From positions 7,037,019 through 7,101,018 of the forward strand of contig NC_092367.1 in NCBI RefSeq assembly GCF_030848805.1: 64,000 nt of DNA, given 5' to 3'. The DNA comes from Temnothorax longispinosus. Taxonomy: Eukaryota > Arthropoda > Insecta > Hymenoptera > Formicidae. Below, one piece after another: positions 46,101 through 58,200 of this stretch. The position numbers and the translations under genes are program-made. Under the pieces are notes generated by a model. It was not told the DNA's origin and ran no database searches. It was given only the letters and a program-made list of their open reading frames with translations. Each line of letters starts with the position of its first letter. Positions within the stretch are counted from its first letter, which is position 1.

Positions 46101-49100
46101 AAGATACGAATTAAAACATGTGCCATTTGCTTCACATTAAAAGCAGTGGTAAACAAGCGTAGCGTATAATTATCTTTTGAATGGCAAATATCTAGAGATC
46201 GCATTGTGACGTTATCATCTTATTGACACCTCACTCGGCAAATAAGAAGCTGGGAAGCGTCATCTGGCTCGCGGCATGCGATGTTACTCGTATATATAGA
46301 AAATAAAACTAAACAGAAATATTGTGTCAACCGCTAAAATGACTGACGCAAAAGATGGAGACTTTAGCTTCAGAATCTTCGGTCGTAACTTTAAACTTTA
46401 GTACCGGAGGTAATTCCACATTCTTGTGTGTCTCGACGTATTAATATTCTACAAAAATTTCATGTATGAAATTATATAGTCGTACCACGATTTTACAACT
46501 TCTCTCGTATTCATACAGCTTCATAGAAGTTACCTAATACGTAGAATCGCAACGAATTGTCCACGAAAAATCTATCGCTTTCGGGAGTTGTGACAACGTG
46601 ATACTCAATTAAAATTATCTCTGTTAACTGCTTGTAAATAAATTACCCGAAGAGTCCAATACGTCGAAAGCATAGTGGATTAGCATTCTCAAGTTCCCAT
46701 CCGGGGATCAAACGTATTGTGCATATCATGTGACATAATCGGGCGCGGCCGACGCGACGCGATGAGATATATAATGAGACATCGTGAGACGTAACACAGT
46801 GAATTATCGAGACGCAGTTGCGTTCCACGCGGTGGGCGGTCGCACGCGGAAAAAGGCGCGAATATGCGTACCGCAATTTTCACGCCGACGGAGGATAAAA
46901 AGAGGGCCGGTTACTGCCGCATATATGGAGGAGGAAGTAGCGCGACGCCTCTCCGTCGTTGTGTCGTAGTGGCCGGTCGAAGGTTTCTCCGATCTAACGG
47001 ATCGGAATCGCTCGTGTGCATGCGAACGTACACGCACGCATGCACGTATGGAAGATCGTTCAACGCGAGCCGATCCGGGGAGGCAGTTTTTCGTCCCAGT
47101 ACTCCACTTACGACTGCTTACGACTCCGTCCACTTAAATTGAGACTCGCCGTGCGCCGCCGCCGCGCTGCTCGTCGTGCTTCATGATCAACGACGGCACA
47201 CATATCGGCGCGGTTCTTGTGCTGATCTGCGCGTGTATGCGTAGGGCCACCTGGGCCACGCGTCCCTTGTGTACAGAAGGATAAGCCGGGGAAAGGGTAT
47301 AAGCACGTAAGTGGAACGAGAGTGGCTCTCGAGAGCGAGCGCCGCGAAAAGGGGGTCGTTCGATTAATTCGCGTAATTAGTGGCCCTTCCTTTCATTCCA
47401 TATTTATTATGCTTTCGTTCGACCCAGCCTCTCTGCTCTTATTTGCGTCTTTTCAGCTTTTCATAAGATAGCACAAATCTAATTGGCTTCGAAGCGAATG
47501 TCCAATTGAAGCCTCGCTCGAGCCGGAAATCGTTTACCGGCAAAACTGACGATGCAACGCACAAAAAGACTGCTTCTCTTTTACATCGCCGTGCGCTGGA
47601 ACCTGCTTGTAAATAAATTATTCCAAGAGTTCAATACGTCGAAAGCATAGTAAATTAGCATTCTAAAGTTCCCATCCGGGGATCAAAACGGTAACGAATT
47701 CCGCGCGATACTCCGACATCTGTTTCCCTGGAATTCAAGATCTCTTTAGATACGGATCAGGTCGCGCTTGTTTCTCGACGACGAGGCGTGAATATCAGAT
47801 GTAATTGGCAAGAACGACGGGGACTTAACATTGATGTCGCTCAATGCTTTATTTTAGACACGGACTGTAATTAGCGCGTCTTACCTGCAAATTATCGCCG
47901 CTCAATATCCCCGAGCGTTAACTTTCGTTGTGATGTACTAAATAGATGTGTACTTTCAAGACAACGATATGCAAGCTATCCGCGCGTTTGCACTGTAGAT
48001 CTGTTACGATAAGAACGTCGGATATCAACGTTGTGCGTATACTATAGTTCTGATAGCACGCCTTTCGATCGGAGCAAAATAAAGATCGAAATAAAGACGC
48101 GTAACAAATCAATAGCCACGTAGCTTGAGATGTGTTTAACATGGCATCCATCATTACTTTTATTCCATTATTCATCCGCTTTCTTTGATAGATTCATTTT
48201 TCGATTAACGTATTAAATAGTTCCCCTTACTTAATACACACAGGTCCATGGATTAATCAACGGATAATTACGATATTTCTACGCGAGTGCCGCGCTGGGG
48301 TGCATTTGAGTTATATGCAAATATCACTAATATTTTTATTTTTCGAGCTCTCGACCTCTCTTTGGGAAGCATATACATATAGTCGCGGGAAATAGATCGA
48401 GCAGGACTCCCGCTCCTTTATCCTCGCACGTGAGTGTCCAGTCGGCCGTATCCCGCGATTTAATTAGTTTTTTGTCACGCGTTGAAATACGATATCGGCT
48501 CGTATACAGTTATAACAGATCACGGTGAACCGGTACCGCGTGCGCGTTGCCGATCGGTGTGTATTCGTAACTTCTCCTTCGGTCTCGAAAATCCTGTTGG
48601 CCAAATAATCGCGGCGTTCTTTCAACTCGCTTTCAAATTGCATTGTCATCCTGTGATATAACGTTAGATTCATCGTTGACTTAATAATCAAGATCAATGA
48701 CATCAATATTGAATGAGTACGTAATGACAAATGTGACTAATAAAAATAATAAATTCTTTGCCTGTGGCAGTTCTCAATATTCATCTCATCAATAAAATTA
48801 AATTATTAATCAATTTCTCTAATTAATCATTAAATTTGTTATATTATATTCCTCCTTTTTATAAAATAAGGATTACAACACGTATGTAATTCGTCGCATC
48901 TGTTTTTTACGTATGATGCAAGGCATGTTAGATTAGAGTTGAGGAAATAATTGAATTATATCATACGAATAATTCTGTTATAGTCAATCAGCGAAATATC
49001 GATACTTCGTTAAAGATTGTTATCCTTACTTACTTATAGCAAATCCTAGCACTCGACTACTATTTCAAAGTCTCCGAAGAGTCTACGCTTCCGATCAGCC

Positions 49101-49257
49101 TATGTACGCTAGGAACGATGCAGTTCTCGTCACGTGCCGCAAAGTCGATAAATCATACGAGTGCTGCCGCATGCCATCGTCATTTCAAATAATCTAGCTT
49201 TAAGCCTCCTTAAGGCCAGTTCTACGATGTGTACGCGAGAGAGAGAGAGAGAGAAAT

Positions 49258-49297
<40 letters not shown>

Positions 49298-52200
49298 GGG
49301 AAAAAGAGAGACAGATACAATACAGATGCTATGAGGAAACCGAGATCGTTTCGCAGAGATACCGGAGAAATGCTGGTAGTAAAAATCAACCATCCCTTGA
49401 AGATGTGACGTATACGAGAGTCTGATCTTGCGATCAACAACGCACCGTTGTGTTCCCATCGGTCACGTGTAATTACAGGGTATAGTACATAAAATAGATC
49501 AGCACAGGGAACATTTTTATTTCGATAAAATCGACTAAAAGGTGAGTTTCTAAATAAACCAAATTTATTTCTTGCACCATCTAGATTGGTGTCCTCGAAA
49601 TTCCTTGAATTTCCAATGAATCTCAAATGTTATGATGCAAAGTTAAAATTTTCAATGGAAGCTACATGTTTTTAGTCATCGATCCGGTTTATTCATGAAA
49701 AGGAGGTAAAATAATTTTGTCCGTAATTACATCGTTCCCAGTGCATCTCCATGCGGAGAGGTAAGGCGAGGCGAGGCGAGGCCTCGTTAATGCAACACCG
49801 CGCGGACGTGTTACGGGACAATGCTATGAGGAAGACGAGATCGTTTCGCAGCGATAAAGAGCGCGGCAGCGACGACCGACCGGGCCGGGGTGATCGGCCA
49901 ACCCAATGTGTTTGCCGCTACGCGCACGGAACTGTCCGATCCGAGCACGAGCTCCCGCGATTTTGACGGTATCGATATTGCAAATGATTTATGAGGCACT
50001 CTCACGCGGAACAGATTGGCGATAGCGCGTCTCGAGAGCGCGTAATTACGCCAAGACATGCCGAAAGATCGGTCGGAATCGTAGCCGGAAGCGTGACGAT
50101 CTCCAAGCATCTTTAGATCGATCGTGGACGTAATTGACGCGAGATGCTCCTATTACTGACAATGAGAGAATCAGACGGAGACAAAAGTTTCAATTAACCG
50201 ATAGACGAGAACACACCAGAAGAGGACTATAATCTGTAATAATTAGAAAGTACCGTAATTTAACAAGTATCGCAATTTGGCTTCTCGCGAAACAATACGA
50301 TGTCTACATTCGCCAGAAACTTCCGTTTGTATACTCTTCGCGTCAATATTTACGCAGCCATATCGCGACCACGCACGTTATCGTAACTGATGTTATGCAA
50401 ACCGGTTATAATGACTGATATACTATCGCGAAGATGTGCATCATTGAATCATCATGCTATCATTGATTTACCCACGAAGATCGCTCTATCGTTGCGAGAG
50501 TATATAAACATGATCGTTAAAGATTGATATGGAAATTAATCGTACTATGGCAACGCTGGAAAGTCACGATTAATTATAAAATATTTTATATTTAAATACT
50601 AATAGAAGATCTAAAGAAATTAATGGATCAGGCATCGAACATAATCGAGAGATAATATAATTTGACCCAATATATTGATTTCATGTGAAATACATAAAAT
50701 GTTATGAAATAAAAACACGATCGGTTAAATGGATTTATGGGCTTTGTGGACAATGCACTTCGCCATTCCAACATCATCGATCAATGTAATAGAACGTGAA
50801 AAGCCTACGCATATCAGCGTTTCGAATCGTATTCAATGACAATAGTGCCGGACATTGAATAATTTATACTCGGACTGTGTCGATTTTGTTCCTCGCGTGT
50901 AAAGTGACTACAGCTTATTCCGCCAAAGGGAACTTTCTCGCATCACGTAGTAACAGAAATTGCAAGCTAACGAGCCGAGCGCTTCCAAGTGAACAGCGCA
51001 ATGTTAAGAATTACTTAACAAGATAGCGTAGCGATAACTTTGACTGTGACGCACATTGCTGTCGGAAGGGAGCGTTTAACCGGACGATTATCTTGTCACG
51101 CCGGTGGTTTAATAATCATAAAGTCTCGATGAGTCGATGGGGAGGAGGTGGAGAAAGAGATGAAGAGATTTCTCTAACGATAGATTTAACTTCTGGCGAA
51201 ATAGCTTCGCTATACGGGGTTAACGGCACGCCTGGTAACTGTGCCGTTAAAAATTGTAAAATCTATTTAGTCGACTAGCCGGTCGCCGTGAGGCACAACA
51301 AGTGCTTCCTCTAATTTGTCACGCGTCCTAACGAGTAACTCCCCGTGCCGAAGGATTCTCGAGGAATCGCGAGAGGAAACTAGCATACTATATAACTCCG
51401 GCACGAGCCCGATTCAAGTATATACGCACACTCGGACACCACGCACTGCGTAAACTTGTAGCCACGTAATATGCGCGATCGTTCCGCTATCAATTACCCA
51501 CACGGCGTTGTTCGTCTTGCCTGGTTTCACTTCTATTTCTGGTTCTCGCGACGCGACAAGATCTATTCATCACACGCGCGCCGAGCGACCGATTTTCCTC
51601 GATCCTGGCCGCGAAATCGAACCCGTCGTCGCTCCGAGCGAAAAGAGATTGACGGGAACGACAAACGGAGGGAAAGGGGCGAAAGAGGAAGAAAGTAATC
51701 CCGTATTAGTAAAATCGATTAAAGGAGATTCGGGAACTGAAAAACGCTTCGCGTGATTGTCGCGAGAGCATCTGACCAGCTGATCTCTCAACTCTTCTTG
51801 CCAAAGATAGTCCGCACGAGAAGTAGGAACAAAAGACGGCGCTTGGCGCTTGGCATTAATCGTTTTATTTTAAAATAAAATATCGCGCGGCATATGCAGC
51901 GATACACATTCGTATTCCTATGTGAAATTGTTCCGGTTCGTTAAACTGATCTTTATTAACTGTTATCGATCTCGACGTCGTGCTCGCGCGATTCCGCCGC
52001 ATCTGTGCTTTCCACTCTCGGGCTCTCGTTTCGAGGACAAAAATTCGAAGAGCAGCATCCACCCGACCGCCGGTGCATCCTTGCCGCGGTTCACCGACCC
52101 GCATATACCTTCCTCTCTCGTCCCTCCTTCCTTTTCTTCTTCTCCTCCTCCTCTTTCCTTCTCTGCCCGGGCGCATTCATTGTGCACCGTACCGCATGCA

Positions 52201-55200
52201 TGCACGCGCGCGACCCGCAGTTTCTACGGTCCTATAATTCGATCTGCATTGTTCACCAATCGCCGATCGCCGCTTACCCAGACGTCGGTTGCTTATTGGT
52301 ATAATTGATTCATTTAATCATGTCGGGGGGGACGGATAACCACTTGTCTAGTCGTCTGCGAACGGACCCCGATCGAATTCTTCAGCGCGATCAGCGCGAA
52401 AAGATCACGTCGTTCATCACGCAAATGCGAGACGCAACAATTTAATAAATACAATCTTCCTTCTGTTTTTTATTTATATTTAATTGGTTTATATGTTTAT
52501 TTCGTTTATTATATGTGTATCATGAAAAATAATAATAGTTTCAGATTGATTTGTATATGCAAAACTCATCAATTATACCATTGAGCATCTTATGAAACGA
52601 TACGTTAATTAATTGGAACGATCTTTATGCGAGTTGATTTTTTTTTCAGTTTCGTGTACAAGTGCAAATCACTGCAGCAATCATTAGCATGTCAAACTAA
52701 TACGCCTAACAACATCAATGGAATGAATAACGACATGCTGATGATTGTAATACTTGGTTACATTCACTACCAATAGAATTGTTTACTTTGATTAATTGTT
52801 CGAATGATTCAAATAATTGTAATCCTTTTTCGAAAAAGTTTACAGCACCCTTCAATTATTGCAAAGGAAAAGAGTGAATATTCGTCGAAGTCATGCGAGC
52901 GATTAAAACAATCATCGTTTTGTACCAAGGATAATTACATAAGCGTATATGAGGAACGTAACGTCGTTTTAAAGTTCATTACGCGTGCGAAACATCTCGT
53001 GATGGAAATTGTTTCTTTTTAATTATTATTCCATCTCGCGCAGTATATAGTGAAAATGATGAAGAGAGGCGAGTGCGGCGCATCAAGCGACCGCGATGCA
53101 ACTAAAAAGGCGAATGATCGATAGATAGAGCGGGTTACAGGGCAGTGCGGTACGATCGATTTCGCCGGTGCGCGTTGTACAATCGAAAGAACGTCTGTAA
53201 ATGCGTAGAGTAATACTCTTTCGGCTCTTCGAGAGACGACATCTTTCAGGAAACCACCCTTGACACCCGCGACGAAGTCAATTTAGATATCGCGACTCGA
53301 GACGTTGATATACGATGGCGCGAGTCATTAAGCGGTTCTGGACCGATCGATAAATTATAATCAGCGTAATTATACAGTTGCTCGTAAACCTGCTTTACGC
53401 CTGTCCGCGTGGCGTACGCTATGTGCAGCCGGCGTGCCCTGATTTCCCACGGAACGCAAAGAATCCTGTTTCGGCCAGTTATCGGGCCACGTACGTTTTA
53501 CCGAAGGAGGTCAAAAAAACGACAGGGCGGGAAAAAAGTTTGCTCGTTTCTCTTTATCGAAGATGCCGGTTTTCGTGCAAATTTGGTGCAAACACTCTTT
53601 TAAGTGGGAAGGACGGGGCCGATCCGGTTGCCGATTACAGCGCAATTTGCGAGATTAATAAATAATGCGTTAAACCCACTTCGATCGGAGGCTCGTAAGG
53701 CGTAATAAAGCGCGCCTCGATGCGTTTCTTCGATACCCGACGAAACCGATGGTAACCGCGCCCTCGGACGTCCAGTATACATCCCTAACTGTAAAGTTCG
53801 ATTTTATAATTTGTTATATTATGCGATCCGGTATGGAACGAGTGCCGTAAATCCCGTGTGCTGTTGACCCGACGCTCGCTGGACCGAGACCGGCGGCGGC
53901 GCAGACCTGCACACGGCAGATATCTGCCTCGGACGGTCAACCGGAAGTAATTAAGGTTTCGACAGAGAATCTTCTTGCGGATAAACGCTATGGCCAAAAA
54001 GAGCGACGACGAGAGAGATCTTGTCGGGAAATTACGTTATATTCCTCTTTCTCTCTCTCTCTTCTCTTCTCCTCTCGTCGTTTCTCTCGCCGGCCTTAAA
54101 TATCATCTCAATACAGCCTATGTATCCTGATGTATCCCTGCTCATGCAGAATACCCCGTAACGATTTAATATACCGCTTCACATCCCTCGCGTATTGTAA
54201 CATTGCGAAAGACGATGTACCAGTGATGTACAGCAGCCTTTACTTCTTGTAAAAACCTGCGACACCGCGCGGTAACTTGCCTAGCTTTCGATATTGCCGC
54301 GTTACCTAGGCGCCTAGACGCCTCTACGACTAGACGACTCCCGGCTTGCTTTTATGACACCTGGCCATAAAGCCTCGCGATCGAGAAGCGTAACGAGAAC
54401 CACTGCGACGCGACGGTGGATTTTACGCGCGTCCACATGCGATAAATATTCTCCCCGCCCTCGAGATTGTCGTCTAGGAATGCGTACGTGTACCTTGAGT
54501 ACACCGTGTGATGCATTTCATAAGCCTCACGCGATCGCGATCAGCTCGCCGCGTGATTGTGCCAGGCCGATCTTATCCGATGTATCGCGTATTAAACGTT
54601 TCCGCGAGCGCTCTCCCGCGTTCAGCTATTTAATGGACTTCCTATGTTCAATGGACTGCAATATCCTGAGATATTCGAGCGATCGTTTCGTCAGAAGCGG
54701 GAGCGATCCCGCACGGAGAGAACAACCTGGTTGTATTCCGTATTATGGTTAAACCGTGCGTATGACTCACTTCCTCCACTTAGGCAGGTATTTATTTTTT
54801 GCTGTTGACTTTACTTCCTCCCTATGCCGACCGCGTTACATATATGCTTAAGCATTATTATTATTACAATTATGTCATTACAATAATAGGCGCTCTCTTA
54901 ATACGCGAGGTATGTGATGGCGCGAGGTTACCGTGATGGCGCATAACAAAACGAAGCACCTAACAGTAAATGTTATTACACTTTTTTTTTCTTTTTCTCT
55001 CTTTTTTCTTCTTCTTTAATCAGAGTACCGTTGACGCTTAAACTTCGCTTTTCTAACAGTACTCGGGCGTACTCGGTAGAACACGATTATTAAATGAGTG
55101 GGAAGACGAACAATTTGAGTGAAAGATCGTACCAATGTACATTTCACGGTAATGCGATTATTTATGGTAACGCGATGCCATGAAGATACAATTATCTTTG

Positions 55201-58200
55201 ATAACGGTTCGATTAATATTATTAAGAATAATTATCATGCTTTACATGTAATCATTATATTATCAACGCATATGTTATCCTCGTTAACATCTGCATAATT
55301 TTTCACGCAGATTATGTGTCCGGTGCGTGTCCCAGGATATGTCCGCCGAGCGGCGAGCCCATTTGCGGCAGCGACGGTGTCATATACGCGTCGCAGTGTG
55401 AAATGCGGAAGAAGATGTGCGGAAAGGGTAAGGCGCTTTTAATTATAATAGTTATTATAGTAGCACACACGTTCCAGTTCGCTCGCATCGAGATTACAGT
55501 CTTTTCTCCCTTCCCGAGACGCTCGACTCGTCGCTGGATATGTACCTATATCACAGTAAATCTGTATGATTTCGTTATTCCGTTTCGTATATTAAACGAA
55601 CGTAAGAATAAGCGCGTAGAGACCCATTAGTAGCGGTTTATCGAGAAATATAACCACGCGATGGGCGCGCTTCAATTATACAATCGCGGAAATAACGCGA
55701 CCTTCATTCACCGGTCTTCATGCGATATTACCGTGCTTCACGGCGCGGACCGCGGACGGTCACGATAAAGAGATTCCTATCGTATTCTCTTTCTATCGCG
55801 ATATACCGGCGCGCCGATAGCCTATGGTAACGAGGATCCGTTCATTCGTATAATAGATGGCCACGATAAATTATACATGGCTGCAAAACGAATCGCGATT
55901 TCCTAGAGCGTCGAAACGAACTATTTACGCGTTAGAGTATCGGGTGATTTGTTCGTCGTGAACGACGAGGTCGTACGTCGTACGTCGTACGTAATACCTA
56001 TACACCGAGCACCGAGATCTCGTTTCGCTTGATGACCGCGCGAAATCTATCCACGTATCTCATTATTTCGCCGTCGTACGCTCATTTAGGCGTTACCGTG
56101 GCCACGGAGAAGACGGCTTGCCTGAGGTCATCCGGTAGCAAGTGCGAGCATCGCTGTCCGGGCGATCAAGATCCGGTATGCGGCACCGATGGGCGTACCT
56201 ACCTGAACAAGTGCATGCTCAGGGTGGAGATCTGCCGGGTCGGAATCGAGCTGTCTCATCTCGGGCCTTGCAACAATATTTCGGCCCACAGGGAGAACTG
56301 TCCGGTCTCGTGCGATTACGCGCCGCTCGACGGACCGGTTTGCGGAAGCGACGGAAACGTCTACAAGTCCACGTGTCAGATGAAGCTGCTTACTTGCGGG
56401 TACGTCGAAGGTCGGCCTCGACCAATTACTGTTACGAGGATCGGGAATGTTCGAAATTACGAAAACCATGCTCAATAGCTTAATCTCTGTCTCGCATTTG
56501 CATGTCCACCGAGAATTTCTTTTTCGCGCGATAAAGTTAGGTTTGTTATAATATGTATTCGTTGATTATGTTTATATCTACAACTCACTTATTATTTCTC
56601 CCATTTTCCGCATGAAAAAAATTACTGGCTTTATAAATACTATAATTCACTATAGACGCAGTTGTCTCTGCTCGTAAAACGTAAAACGCGTATTATTCTG
56701 TGGGAAGGAGAGTTTATTCTCTGAGTTTAACATAAAACTAGCCTGGCCGCAAAACGATTTTGACTTTTTCCGGTTCGCAGCCAAGGCGTCGTGCGTACGA
56801 ACAAGAAGCACTGCCAGACCACAAGACATTGTCGTGAATCGTGTTGGCGTGGTGCTAAGCCTGCCTGCGGTAGCGACGGCATTTTGTACTCGAACACCTG
56901 CAAAATGCGGGCGAAGAATTGCGGGTAAGCGACAATTCGTCCTCGACGAATTCAACATGCAACTGGAATCGTCCACGCAGGCCCTTCTAACAAAATTCTC
57001 GCGAGCTCTAAAACGGCGTATATAACATGCCCTATCTCCTCTCTGTTCCTTTCCCCTGTTACTCCTTGTGCGCACTTAATCATTCATGAATTGCTCCCCT
57101 GTACTCTTCGTTATAACCCCTTGCCTAACTTGAAGAACACTCGAGCCATTTCATCCTTCGACTCTTTTCACCAGAATTTTTGTCTAAATATTAGATTTGT
57201 TAGAACGCGAAGCAACTGCGCAACTTATACACTGAAAAAAAAGTTGTTAACCTGACTAAATGCGTTCAATTAATTAACATTTTTTTAAATTGAAATATTT
57301 AAGTCAAGGTATTTAAGTCAAATTACGTCATGTTAGATTTAATATGTCGTATTTAATTTAAATACTTAAATATTTCAAATAAAAAAATTATAATCACTTG
57401 AACGGATTCAGTCAAGTTAACAACTTTTTTCTCTCGATATCTGAATTTGGACAACTGACTGATGAATTTTTTAATCCTATTTAACTGCGTTTTAGCATGC
57501 AAATCTCGTTGTGGTTTTATCCGACGCAAGGATTTCATTAAGCTCCGACGATACTTATCAGACTGTTTTTTAGCAAGCACGTCTTCGAAGTACCAATGTC
57601 GTTCTGCGTATCTCGGGAACGGACATCCGGAAGCAACGCGTGTCCCTTGGACTGCAAAAACGAGTCCGAAGTATCGGTTTGCGGATCGGACGGAAATATA
57701 TACAGGAACGAGTGTGAGATGCAAATGTTAAACTGCGGGTGCGTATCTATCACCTATTTATATGCAAATCATAAATATATATTTTTTTATTAAATTGATA
57801 CCGTAGGAAACAAGTAATTACCTACACAACTTGTGTTTTTTTCAAAAAATTTCAAATTGCTTACTTTCTTGTTACGAATAACTGATCGCCAAACGTGAGT
57901 CTTTAATGAAGTGTTAATCAACAGGCAACATGCAAGAAGAAAGATAACGGTAGTAGACTTTGAGAAGTGTCGATCCCGGCTAACGAAATGCATGAAGCAG
58001 CAGCAGAGGTGCGGAAGCGAAGTGGATCCGGTTTGCGGTAGCGACGCGAATACTTATCCAAATCAGTGCCATTTGAACGTAGCGGTTTGCCTGTAAGTTG
58101 TATTTATCTCAAAGGAATATTGATAAATTTACCCTCCCGTCAAATTTAAAAATAACAAATATTCTATCGTGAATTTTATAGGTTCATCAACGATAAATTA

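Larger units (their letters stand above)
34153..55310 (+). other. Kazal gene intron 1 (21.2 kb)
   Basis: Bounded by the weak donor after the signal peptide and acceptor TTTCACGCAG. I find no further exon or nested gene. It is AT-rich, with CpG-rich patches at about 35.4-35.7, 36.0-36.6, 46.7-47.4, 49.7-50.1, 51.3-52.4 and 53.1-54.8 kb, an AT-repeat tract, a microsatellite and a direct repeat pair. Alternative first exons cannot be excluded. Confidence 0.6.
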
